Below, in pieces: positions 33,590 to 44,620 of a stretch of 64,000 nt of DNA. The stretch lies in NCBI RefSeq assembly GCF_030272615.1, contig NC_081412.1, positions 40,106,791 through 40,170,790 on the forward strand. Direction: 5' to 3'. The notes beneath the pieces were generated by a model that was not told where the DNA came from, did no database searches, and worked only from the letters and a program-made list of their open reading frames with translations. The stretch comes from Cryptomeria japonica (taxonomy: Eukaryota > Streptophyta > Pinopsida > Cupressales > Cupressaceae). Position 1 is the first letter of the stretch; each line of letters starts with the position of its first letter. The position numbers and the translations under genes are program-made.

Positions 33590-34585
33590 CAAGAACAATC
33601 TATAAACAATTTACAAGGAATTGGGTGTGAACCACCTAGTGTTGTGGCTACTAAGTCCGAATGCAAATCTCCTCCAGCGGTGCAAGCAGCTCTTGATATC
33701 AATAGTCCTAAGAGTGGTTCCAGCGAAGAATCTATTGAGCATATCGCCAGCCCTCTTGATAACTCACATAGGCTTACCATTTCATCTACTCATTCCATTT
33801 CCTGTCCTCTTCCAGACTTGGATCAACAAGAATTACAAAAGCCCTTACTCATTGGGGATAAAAAATCAAGCTTCGAAAAGAAAAAACTAAAAGTCAAAAC
33901 TAAAGATAAGTCCTTTAGTATAAATCAAAATCAAAAGCTATTGGACTCTGCAAAAATCAAAGTCAAGGATAAAAATCCCATGAAGAAAAAAGAACAAGAG
34001 ATGATCTCCCCTAATATCAAAATAACTGGGGGCAAAAATTCTACAATTGCTAGTCAAAAAGCATACTTGTTGATCCTAAGTCTCCATCATGCTATCCTAC
34101 TTTCACTTCTTTTCACAATCATAAGCCTTCATAACTCATCCACTTGTTCCACACATCCTTTCCCTTCTGGCGATACATCATGGACCTTTAATGGAGCTTC
34201 CTCGAAGGACTTTGTTATCAGGGATGCCCAAACTTCTTCAGGTGACACGCATACGAGCCTGTGTAGTCCACACACTAGTAATTCTATCTCAGTTCCTTTA
34301 TCAAGGAAGACAGTCACTCAAGCTACACATAATTCAGTCACGGAACAGTGCATCTACAATCATAAAGTCAAGACTCACACATTTGAGGTAGGGGACTTAG
34401 TTCTCAAAGAAAATCCCAAACATCAGCAAGACAGAGAGAAGAAGGGTAAGTTCGAACCAAACTGGCTTGGTCCTTACATCATCACAGCGGTATATGGATC
34501 TGGGGCATATCAGCTCTCAACTACAGAAGGTGAACCCTTAGAGGATCCTATCAACAGCATGCACCTTCGAAGGTTCTACACATAA
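33590..34585 (+). CDS. in-frame continuation with RNase H trace and integrase tail
   Basis: Separated from the gag-protease frame only by TGA at 33587-33589 and otherwise open to 34585; the first Met is at 33644. A Lys-rich stretch (33870-34040) is followed by DTSWTFNGASSKDF near 34170, resembling the start of gypsy RNase H. From about 34306 comes an integrase C-terminal tail (FEVGDLVLK, GKFEPNWLGPYII, LRRFY). Reverse transcriptase and the integrase catalytic core are missing. Translation could need stop readthrough or splicing, or this may be untranslated. Confidence 0.7.
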   Translation, partial: QEQSINNLQGIGCEPPSVVATKSECKSPPAVQAALDINSPKSGSSEESIEHIASPLDNSHRLTISSTHSISCPLPDLDQQELQKPLLIGDKKSSFEKKKLKVKTKDKSFSINQNQKLLDSAKIKVKDKNPMKKKEQEMISPNIKITGGKNSTIASQKAYLLILSLHHAILLSLLFTIISLHNSSTCSTHPFPSGDTSWTFNGASSKDFVIRDAQTSSGDTHTSLCSPHTSNSISVPLSRKTVTQATHNSVTEQCIYNHKVKTHTFEVGDLVLKENPKHQQDREKKGKFEPNWLGPYIITAVYGSGAYQLSTTEGEPLEDPINSMHLRRFYT

Positions 34586-36250
34586 TTTTCAGAATATCCT
34601 AATTCAAAAAAAAATCAAAAAAATCAAAAATTTCAAAAATACAAAAAAAATTTTGTAAAACAAAAAAATCGTTACTTGGTGAAAACCTGGCAAACAGGCG
34701 CCTTGTGACAACAAAAAAATTGAAAAAATCGAAAAAAAAGTAAAGAGAAATAATTTCGTCCAATGGTGAAAACCACTTCGGTGGCGCCCTGGGCAAGTAC
34801 CATGGTGAAAACTGGGTCACCAGCGCCATGCGTAGAGAGACTTTGCTCCTCCCTCCTTCAGGATTCTCTTTCATCTTTCACTTTGCACACACTCACAACC
34901 TATTCATTCACAATAAACTTACCCATTCCCATCATGGCTTGTTATTGATCTACCCAAGATTGGTTAGCCATCCATAACCCCCCCTTTTTCACTCCCTTTC
35001 CATCCATAATAAATCGGCTCCTAGCTGTGACTACGGCCAATTCCTACGTCTAGTGATGGGTGTGGAACTGAGAACATCACATGTTTCGAGGAGTACAGTT
35101 TCTTCCAGCTTTCTTCAGTCTATTCGCGCACAATCCACAATAAAGCAGCATTTGCATCACAGATCTGCAATAAAGTTACATCTTCTCCACAATAAAGTAT
35201 CAGTTTCATGGATTCAGTCAGTTTCAAAGGAGACACAGCAGCAACAATGAGATTCAAAATCAAATCTTTCAACAGACTCAGACAACATATGGTTCAGTGC
35301 TATCTATCCTTTTTGTGAAAGTGAACATTGTGACCACAATCGAATAAGACTTAAACAAGTGACAAGAGACACTAAACTTGAGGACTACAGTGGATGTTGG
35401 TGTCGAGTCTTGGTTTTCTTTTGATTTTATCTTTTTGGTGACATGTCTTTTAGCTTTTCCAGGATGTCTTTGACTAGAGATTCTATCTCCAGGATGTCTT
35501 TGACTAGAAAGGCGAGGATGGGGTATCGTCACCTATTTGCATTTTCTGTCTGTGGATTGTCTTTTAGTAATGCTATGACTTGTCCAAGGATATGAGGACA
35601 CTGTGAGTCTAGTATGAACTGGGGCATTCCTTGTTTGTGACTATCTTATCTCCATGCAAACAGGTACAATGACTTTCTGGGCTGAACAAATGCCTCGATT
35701 GTCATAACCTATTCTGCCATAATAAAGCTCGATGATGATAACGCACAAGAAGCTCTTGCACATTCATATCTTCTGTCTTCCATCCCCCTTTCTTGATTGG
35801 CTTCCATTGTCCTTCTCGAGTCCGCGTAGCCCGCTATCACATGACTGAGTATAATGACACACCAAAAACATTTGCATTTCATATAGTTACACCTACATCA
35901 CCACATATAAGCATTTCATACATACATATAGATATCACAATTGCATCACATCCTGCATATAACACATGTTAGCACATCTCACATTTTCATTATGTAAATA
36001 ATCATTTGCATTATCATATTCATCTACATCACATACATTCACATTTGCATCATGCATCACATATACAACATAAAAGAACAAAAATATATTGCATTGCATC
36101 ATATAAGCATCCATATCATAAAACATGTATCACATAAGAACATTTCATCACCTAAGGTACACATGCATATAGCTGCCGCAAAAATGGATCATCTCTCATA
36201 TATAATCAAAAGTGTCATGATACAATAATGTTAAAAGAATCATATGGCTA
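34586..36250 (+). other. G1 region downstream of the integrase tail
   Basis: Non-coding. It begins with A-rich runs and three repeats of a GGTGAAAAC...GGCGCC-type motif (34678-34830). Then comes unassigned sequence, and a CATCACATA-rich stretch at 35870-36130. I see no protein domain on either strand. Confidence 0.55.
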
Positions 36251-36279
36251 CAAAATCACCCGCAGGTGTCTACAATACA

Positions 36280-37427
36280 AAAATGGTACAATACTGATAC
36301 ATAGGGAGCCCTCTACGGCTATGATGAACTCCCTTCCTCGGAGCCGCCTGGCCTCGACGGAGTTTGAGCCCTAGAAGGACCCACCCCAAGATCAACTCTC
36401 CTAGCCCCTGCGTCCCCTGCAGCCACCCCTCGTGTCGTCCTATCCAGACAAAGGAACCCACTGATAACTCCTGCCAACACTATTGGTAGTGCTAATCCTG
36501 TCCATGTCATGGTATCCCATGCCACATGTCCCACCCTCATCCCTAGTCTTGGATCCTAGAACACTCATCTCGGTGCATCCCTATCTCTGTCTCGATCATA
36601 GGGTACTAACTCCCTATCGATCGGTATCCGTAGAATCCTGTATACATCCTCCAAGGTGACTATCATCTCACCCATCGGCAAATGCAAACTACAAGTCTCT
36701 GAGTGCCATCTCTTAGCCAGTGCAGTCAACAATCCCATGTTCACCTGAAAATCAGGCACATACAGAATGTATCTCAATCCCATAGCCTCAATTGTGGCTC
36801 GGTCTTCAAGTGTCAACTCAGGTCGCAACCTCTGAGTCGATGGGAATCTCTCCCGTGACTCCAGCATCGGCAAATACTCCTGCAGTCAAGCAAATCAAAT
36901 CATGTCAGTCATAGTGACACTCACTGTTCATCACAAAGTGTTGCTATCTATCCTAGTAGTACTCCCTGTTCATCACAAAGTACTACATGTGTGACACTCA
37001 CTGTTCATCACAAAGTGTTACTCACATTTGCACTCCCTGTTCATCACAAAGTGCTGCTCATATTTTAGTACTCCCTGTTCATCACAAAGTACTCTATCTT
37101 GGTACTCACTGTTCATCACAAAGTGCCTTGATCTATCTTAGTCTTCCCTAGAGGACCTTCTTGAGTGTATCCTCTCAGCAGCTTATCCAATCGACAGCGT
37201 ATGTTCATCACAGAACTGCCGATTTGACCTGGAAGACATAAATTCGCATTTTGGACACAAACACATTTTCTTGACATAAATGCGCATTTATTACATTACC
37301 TAGTACGAATTAATGACAATAATAAATGCATCAAAGTACGAGGAGGTTTTGTGGTACTCACTGGCTCTCCTGCCTCCGTTGGCCTCTAGAATCGGCGAAC
37401 ACGGTCGAATCTATGAACAAAAGCCAT
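36280..37427 (-). pseudogene. antisense plant-mobile-domain-like gene in G1
   Basis: On the minus strand, 36565-36879 encodes a clear piece of the plant mobile domain (PMD): LLTALAKRWHSETCSLHLP, GEMIVTLEDVYRIL and IPIDRELVPYDRD. A second segment at 36319-36540, in another frame, continues it (HVAWDTMTWTGLALP). Upstream, a candidate first exon (37427-37362, MAFVHRFDRVRRF, one stop) ends at GTGAGT. A CTGCAG acceptor precedes 36879, and the two join in phase. The full PMD is longer, so this copy is short and damaged. The function of PMD proteins carried by transposons is poorly known. Confidence 0.7.
36919..37125 (-). repeat. six-copy minisatellite inside the antisense intron
   Basis: Six copies of ACTC(A/C)CTGTTCATCACAAAG at 36919, 36961, 36996, 37032, 37070 and 37104. 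Spacing is 34-42 bp. A seventh partial copy (GTTCATCACAGAA) lies near 37203. It falls inside the predicted intron of the antisense frame. Confidence 0.85.
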
Positions 37428-37750
37428 CGCTGCTGACTGCTGCTGCCCTTTTCTCTCTTTGCACTCTAATCTTGTGAATGTGTAGATGACAATGAGGATG
37501 TATTTTCCCCCATGGTCTATCTTATAGATTGCCCTAGCTCTCATTTCCCGAGTCAGTCTTCCTTATCCCGTGACTTTGTCACTTTATCCAATCAGTCCAT
37601 TCTATCCCGTCTTTCTTATCGAGAGATTGTCTGCAATCTTTTCAGACATTTTCATCCAATCTCTCGAGGGGGCATATAATTCCCATCTTGGGGCAACTCT
37701 GTATCAGTTCATCTTATCTTCTTTGAAACAACGCGACAAGCCGCATTGTC

Positions 37751-37766
37751 TCAAAGAGGGGCAAAA
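37751..37766 (+). promoter_or_regulatory. polypurine tract of G1
   Basis: TCAAAGAGGGGCAAAA directly before the 3' LTR. It would prime plus-strand DNA synthesis. Confidence 0.75.
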
Positions 37767-38597
37767 TGTAGACACTCAAAATTGTCATGTCTAATTAAAT
37801 AAATATTTTATTTATTTAATTATCTAAGCCTAATTCTTCTATTAATTAAATAAATTTTTATTTATTTAATTAATTCATTTATCCTCTTCTAGCCTTATTT
37901 CTCATTTAAATAAATACATTTATTTATTTAAATTATCCCTTTCTTAAATTAAATAAATATTTTATTTATTTAATTGTCCTACTTCTTCTATTAATTAAAT
38001 AAATCTTTATTTATTTAATTAATTCATTATCTTTTTCTACACATGACACATGTCATTCATCTCTTAATTCCTACACTACCTACCTCTTTCATTATTTTGG
38101 TATTTCTTTTACCTACCCTCTAATCCTAGCCGACCTCTCTTTTTACACCTCTCAATCTTAACCCTCCATTTCTTATTGTGTCTTCTATTTAAGAAGATGC
38201 TTTCTTCATTGTCAAATCCTAATGACATATCCTAATGACATATTCTAATGACATACCCTAATGACATATCCTAATACCTAATGACTGATTTTGGAGTACT
38301 TGGCTACACTACAATTCCACTTGCAACCACATTTCGTTCTTTGTTGAGCTCTTGTGCATGTAAAAATCTGAGAGCAAATATATCAAGCAAGATCAATGGA
38401 GATAGGAAGAATGGAGATCAAAACCCTATTGGACATGTGATGGTATAATCTTTGTGATTTTGAGTTATTTGCATTGTCTTAGGTAATCTTCATATGTTAT
38501 GGTGGATCTTTGTTCATTGTTAGGCTAGGGTTTGGTGGTTGAATTCATTTTAGCCTTTCAATATTGTTATTATTGTTATCCATTTTCACCATAAACA
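37767..38597 (+). repeat. 3' LTR of G1
   Basis: 831 bp, the same length as the 5' LTR. It is followed by GTGGC (38598-38602), the second copy of the target duplication. Confidence 0.95.
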
Positions 38598-38602
38598 GTG
38601 GC

Positions 38603-39200
38603 TATATTTCAAGTGACACCTAAGAAGTCACATATAAATGCAGTAAGAAAAATGTTTAGGTACCTGCAAGGGACACTCAAGTATGGATTATGGTACCCTA
38701 AATAAGGGGAATTCGTCTTGAAAGAATATACTGATGCTGATTGGGAAGGTTGCATTGATGATCGAAAGAGCACAAGTGGTGGTGCATTCTTTCTAGGTGA
38801 TCGGTTGGTCTCATGGCATAGTAAGAAGCAAGACTCAGTATCCCTACCCACTGCTAAAGCATAATACATTGTTACTCCCACATGTTTCTCTCAGCTGCTT
38901 TGGATGAAGTAGACCCTCAAAGACATATAGGTGGACATCTCTGATCCTATTCCCATCTGGTGTGACAATTCTAGTGCCATCAATATACCAAAGAACCTAG
39001 TGATGCATTCAAGGATAAAGCATATAGCCATCAAGTATCATTTTCTCAGAGAGAAGGTTGAAGGACAAGAAGTCTTAATGGAATATGTTCGTACAAGATA
39101 ACAAGTGGCAAACATCTTCACCAAACCATAACCGGTAAGCACTTTTGAGTACTTAAGACACAAGTTGGGAGTTGTGTCACCTGCCTCATGCACTTAAGTT
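38603..39200 (+). pseudogene. RNase H of element B
   Basis: Resumes the copia frame broken at 27087. It shows FRYLQGTLKYGLWYP, YTDADWEG, DRKSTSGGAFFLGDRLVSW, IWCDNSSAIN and FEYLRHKLGVV. Several stops occur (near 38704, 38863, 38909). The catalytic Asp residues of the DADWEG and CDNSSA blocks are still visible, but the frame is dead. Confidence 0.85.
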
Positions 39201-39624
39201 TGGAAGGAGATATCTGGTTTAGGGGGAGTTCATTATAAAATTCCCCCTCTTGTGGACCATATGCTGGACATAGGGGGAGATCAAGTGTTAATGATGCAGT
39301 ACTGACATGTTTGAACTTTTAAGTGTAGTGGAAGCACAAAATACAGAAGAAGGAAATTGTTGTAGGAATACCCAAGATAATTTCATGATTACAGGTATGT
39401 ACTTTCCCACTTGGCAGCACTCATAGTACAATCTTATTTGATTCTTATATGCTACTGGTTGAGTGGATTGTGGCCAAAAGGGGAGAATACTCTATATAAC
39501 TGGTAGAGAATGAATTAGATGGAAGGATGCCCCAACCCTTTGTCATTTTTGTCAAAGGGGAGAATGGTCAAATGGGCCAGATGAAAGAACATAGTGTAAT
39601 GACATCAATGCCAAAGGGGGAGAT
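39201..39624 (+). other. 3' untranslated region and polypurine tract of element B
   Basis: Purine-rich with several GGGGGAG runs. It ends in AAAGGGGGAGAT (39613-39624), just after the ATGACATCAATGCCAA palindrome (39599-39614). Confidence 0.8.
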
Positions 39625-41174
39625 TGTTGGCATTATGTTGTCAGTGATGTCAACAGATATGTAAAGGTCACCGGTAAGTATGTAGTGGTGACCGGTATGG
39701 GTGAAGTCAGTAATGATGTCAAACGATATGAAGGATGGAGTGTGTAGGTAGACAATAAAGGTATGTTACCGGTACACATGAAGTGAAGCATCTAACGGTA
39801 AAGCAGGACCAATGACAAGCAAGCAAAGAGGCAAAGAAGAGATTAGTAGGTATGAAGGTCCATCGGTGAAGTGAGTCTTAGTCGGTGAAGGATGTCAAAC
39901 CAAATTGGTAGTCTAAGAAGAGGTGTATATTGACAAGGATGATAGCTGGACACCAGGTGGTGAGCATGCAAAGGTCGATGAATTATTCATCGACGTAGTA
40001 GTCTGATGAGAAGCTCGACATTAACAAAAATCCTGCAAATTATGGGATGATGGCAGGATGCTGTGTCTCAAGGAAGACAAAGTGGCAAGGTGATTGAACT
40101 AACCTTGCAAGATGATATGATCCTTGTACTCATTGGCTAAAGGAAATAGTCAAACCATTAATGGTGATTAATAGAGAAACACAGAAAACCATGTCGTAGA
40201 CATCCAAAAATAGAAAACACACATTGAAAAGTGAGGAAATGGCGGTGTTGTTTCATGTGATATGGATCACCATTCCAAAAAAGTGGATCAGATCAAATCT
40301 GATATGGATCAAGCTGGTGAAGTAAAACCCTAACATGCCACCATTTAAATGTTGCTTTTGGAAAGAACCCTCATAGATAATACGTCAACAGGAGGCTGAA
40401 ATTGATTGATGCTTGATGCGAGTTACGAGAGAAAAGAGAGCCTGAGAAAGAATAAATACTATCTATCTAAGAGTTCTTTTACAAAGAGTTAGAGTGTGTA
40501 TTAGCAGGTTTAACCAGTGAGAGGTTCTAACCGGTAGAGATAGAGTAACGAGTGAACTATTATAGTCATAATATTCAAGCATACCGGTAGGGATTGAAAG
40601 GTTAGGAAGGCATCTATGTGTGATACTGTGTAGGGTGAGGTTCTGAGAAAAGGAAGAGAGGTAGAGAAAAACTAGTAAGAGATCAGAGAGATCAATCTAA
40701 TAACCGACAAAAGAAGGATTGGTGAAACATAGGAAGTTGATAAACAACAAAAATCCATTGATCAGGTGTTGCATAACTCATTTACAACTAGGTGCTATCA
40801 TTGCATTAAAAATATATTGCATTACATTACATTGAGTTGGTGCTTGGTGTAGGGGTTGGTGCTCCTTCAGTTGGTGCTCCTTGGGTTGGTGCCCTAAATC
40901 ATTGTAATATATTGTTTCATTGTGAGGCTGGATTGGAGCAGTAGACTCCAACAACATTTCTCACCAAGGTTTTTCCCATATTGGGTTTTCCTCGTACATC
41001 TAGCATTGTGGGTTATGGATTTGAGCGTTTTCCTCTTTTGATATCTAATATTATCTTACCGGTTTGATTGTTTAGTATTTAGGTTTTTAACTAGTACTCC
41101 AAGCTTGGTTTAAAAAGAAATTGTTTTAGGAACCACTAATTCACTCCCCTCTCAGTGGTGCATTGTGTTCAATA
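39625..41174 (+). repeat. 3' LTR of element B
   Basis: 1,550 bp, TGTTGGCATTATG to GTGTTCAATA, where the last bases are a mutated CAACA. It has the GGGTTGGTGCTCC repeats (40855-40900) and a short C-tract motif (TTCACTCCCCTCTCAGTGG). It is the same family as the split LTR of element A and the reversed LTR at 56250. Confidence 0.85.
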
Positions 41175-41177
41175 ATT

Positions 41178-41545
41178 TGTTGACTTAGTGGTCAGCACCT
41201 CCAGCAGGTTCATGACATGGCTTCGTCTCACCTCCTGTGGATCCTTGTCTCTGGCCGCTCTCTCATTCACTGATAGATCAAGATTTTGGTATAACAGTAG
41301 CAGTGATTCCAACAAATGGTATCAGAGCACTAGGTTATAGGTTCAAATCCCAGGAGGTCCCCTTCATTCCATCAATGCAGAACCCTTAGTCAATGCTGAG
41401 GGGTGGATTGTTGACTTGGTGGTCAGCACCTCCTAAGGGTTCATGACATGACTTCCTCTTGCCTCTCGTGGATCCTTGTCTCTGGCTGCTCTCCTGTTCA
41501 TTGATAGCTCAAGCTTTTTGTGTAATGGCAACAATGATTCCAACA
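41178..41545 (+). mobile_element. TRIM-type miniature LTR element T2
   Basis: 368 bp with two 137-bp direct repeats (41178-41314 and 41409-41545), each TGTTGACTT to GATTCCAACA. A primer site TGGTATCAGAGC lies at 41317-41328 and a short purine tract (GAGGGGTGGAT) before the second repeat. It has no coding sequence and no clean target duplication. Past the primer site, GGTTCAAATCCCAGG resembles the T-arm part of a tRNA gene or an extended primer site. Confidence 0.85.
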
Positions 41546-42855
41546 ATAAATAACTAAGAATACAAGTAGTGATGAAAACCAAAAGGGGTAAACTTTATCT
41601 TTTGACATCTTGATGTTCTCTAGCAATAAATCCCTTTAGAAATTCACACAAGTCAAACACTCTATCTTCCATAGAAAGCTGAACCAAGGGAAAAATCCAC
41701 AAGAGAGTTAATGGTTAGAATGAATCAAAATAAGCATAAAACACATAATCAAATATACCAAAAACCATTATACCTTCATGAAGATGATCTCTTGTTCCTC
41801 GGATTAGACCTTCAGTGAAGTGAAGAATGTGCCCCTTCCTCACTTGATTGGATTGGTCCTTGATGGGGATGTGGAATGCTCTCCACTACACAACAAGATA
41901 GGATATGATTCCAAGGATGATTATGGATGATATGGATTGGCTATGGAGAGATTTTGGCATTATGAGGGCATGATGGAGGATTTTCATCCTTAAATGGACA
42001 ACATGAGAATATGATGGAAGTGGATGATTTGTGAGGAGAAGAAACTCCAATTTATAGATTGGAGGAGGCCAAAATGAAGGGCCAAGATTGATTTTGGGAT
42101 GAAGGGTTGAGATCAATTTGGGAGGGAGCACATGGATTGAGAGGAAAAGGTGTGGGATTCAAGAGATATGCCATAAAAGCACTTATTTCTACACCTCTCA
42201 AGGTTCATGGGGAAGAGATCCCAAGTACATTGGGAAGAGAAAAAGGAATATAAAATTCTTTGGGGGAAGGAATAAGGAATTAAAAATTCTAAAATAAGAG
42301 GATGTGTGGAAATACTAAATGGATAAAGGAATTAAAAATTCCTTGGGAAGAGGAGGCATGGGGAAATTCAAAGAATTTGAATTTCTTTGAAAGGATCAAG
42401 GTGATTAGGGATATGCAAATGATTAAGGAGATTGATTAGGTGTCTTGATGAGTGATTAGAGTGCAAGTGTGAAACTTAGAAGGATGTGACATCAGGAGAG
42501 AGAATAAATGGAGGAATATAAAATTGAGGAATAATGATATTCATACTTCTAGAAGAATTAATTAGGCTAAGTGAGGATTAGAAGAAGTGATTTGTAGGAA
42601 TCACATGACTTAAAGTTAATTATTTAGAATTACTTAACTAAGAGTAATTTAGAAGAATTAATGATTGAGATAAATTTAGAAGAATGGGGAATAATTAATT
42701 TTGATAAATTAATTATAGGACTATAGTGATAAAATTATTTAAATTTGATTTAATTAATTTTAAGAGGAATAAGAATAAACATAATTAAATTAATTAATTG
42801 TGTAAAAAGGCTTAATTAATTAAATATTTAATTTAATTAATTTTAGGTGCCTACA
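41546..42855 (-). repeat. possible gypsy LTR fragment, minus strand
   Basis: The right end, read on the minus strand, is TGTAGGCACCTAAAATTAAT, similar in layout to the G1 LTR start (TGTAGACACTCAAAATT). It is followed by similar AT-rich inverted motifs (42720-42845). The left boundary, primer site and target duplication were not found. The body has no coding sequence that I recognise. Confidence 0.4.
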
Positions 42856-44620
42856 CAAGCATATGTGCCATGTATACAACAATAGCTGAAGTGGAACCTT
42901 CCCTATTTCTAAAATAAATCTTCTAATAAATATCATATGTAACATACCTCACCATGGGATTGATAATTTTGTTGATAATCAACGCTCACTGGTCACCCAT
43001 CACACTAGTTAGGGTTTCAACTTCTTTACCCTTTATTGATTTCTTAACCAGAACATATCCAATGTCACACAAACTAGCTACAACCAAAATGATTTCCATC
43101 ATGATTGGATAAGGCTTATCTAACATGATAAAATTATTCTACACACAACTAATAATTACCTTGATCACCTCCTCATCATCAAACTAGAGAAATTTAGTCC
43201 TTTGTGCTCAAATTCCTTAATCTTCTAGAAGTATACATCACTCAAGCTCATTTCCACTTTTCTAATCTTTTTAGGATTAAATTAATCTAGAAATACCTTC
43301 TCCATAATCTGAAAGTCTCCATTGCTTGATTACCCAATGCTTCCATAATTATTCTCTCCACCTCTTTGCTCTACTACTCTCAAACTTCTCATGATCTCTT
43401 CAAGAACTCTAATTACCAGATACCCTGTCCAACATAGTCATGATCCACTTAGAAAAGGGGGACCAAACAATTCTATTTGAAAACTCCCCCTAAGACAAAG
43501 CAATATGCTCAGTTACTAGAGGAAGAGGTGCCTACACTAGATTCTGGTATACTAGGATTTCTTTCATTGTTCACTTCCTTCTTTCTCCAAACCAAAATTT
43601 CCTTTCTTTCTGATTCACTAGCCTTCATTACCCTCTTCTCAATACACTTCTACAATATTTTTATTTCTCCACTGATTAGCATAATATCCAGATTGCTTGC
43701 ACTTGTAACAACTAATGTTCTTTTCCACTGAATTTACTCACTGTGATCTAGATCTTTACTAATTAGCTTTGTGACCATAACCATTTCATGTATGACAATA
43801 TCCATGAAAGTTATTATTTACTTGATTTTCTCCAACTTGATTATGATTCTGACTCATAGCATGATTTCTATAGTAATTTTCCTTATTACCAAGCCTCTTG
43901 TAATTGTAACACTGAATTCTTATACAGTTTGCATCCTTATGACCAAATTTATTTCATTGAAAAAATATTCATTAAATGATGGGTACCTTTGTGTGTTTGG
44001 TTTATGAACCGATAGTCTTCTTGCATTGGTATTCTGATTCTAGGTTTTGCTTGTATCTTTTGAATTCTTCTTTTCTTTTACCTCTTTGCTTTTATCTTTG
44101 TCATATAACTAATTTGAACATTTACCAGGGTGATATCCAAGTCCAAGTTTGTCTAAATGATCTTTTTGCATGTTGATCAATTCTTTCAAGAGCTTACTGC
44201 TATCAAGAACCTTACTCTCTACCTTCAACTTCTTCAATTCTTGTTCTAGCTTCAAGCATTCTTCAGTCTTCAACTTGATTGATTCTTTCAAGGTTTCCTC
44301 TATCTTGTTCTTCTCCTCAAAATTTTGCATCAGGTCTTAAATAGTTTCATTCACCTTCTTCAACCGATGTTTAACCTCCTTATGTCTCAATTTGAACTTG
44401 TGGATTTTCTCTCTCAGCTTTTGTACACATTCATCTGCTACCTTCACATTCTCTTTCAGTTACTCATTCTCAAACTCAACACTTTCCAAATCTTCAAGAG
44501 CTATCTATAATTCCTCATCCAACTAAAATTCTCTAGTGATACTCACTAGTGTTATGATTCAACCAACAAGGATCTCCCTCAAGCAGTTGAGATTTCAAGA
44601 AATGAACCAGAGCTCTGATA
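42856..44620 (-). pseudogene. gag-like fragment with zinc knuckles and coiled coil
   Basis: Minus strand. At 44109-44330 a Lys/Glu/Leu-rich heptad-like segment looks coiled-coil. Further along, at about 43670-44000, are several degenerate zinc knuckles (CYKCKQSGYYANQ and GHKDANC-like). The order, coiled coil then knuckles, matches element F1. Stops are frequent. A possible primer site, CAATATCAGAGC, lies near 44612 on the minus strand. No polymerase sequence was found. Confidence 0.55.

Larger units (their letters stand above)
27088..38597 (+). mobile_element. gypsy element G1, young but lacking polymerase core
   Basis: 11,510 bp with two 831-bp LTRs, a polypurine tract, and the perfect target duplication GTGGC. 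I count about seven differences between the LTRs, so insertion was fairly recent. It encodes a 1,033-residue gag-protease and an integrase tail but no reverse transcriptase, RNase H or integrase core. It also carries an antisense plant-mobile-domain frame. Long leader, gag-protease type and antisense frame suggest the Tat/Ogre lineage, which is an inference. Confidence 0.9.

Noticed and set aside
36919..37125. CRISPR-like spaced repeats
   Set aside because: Irregular spacing, repeats that vary, and a plant retroelement context without cas genes. It is a minisatellite.
41317..41355. tRNA gene
   Set aside because: TGGTATCAGAGC here and elsewhere sits just inside LTRs, so it is a primer site. 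No cloverleaf forms.
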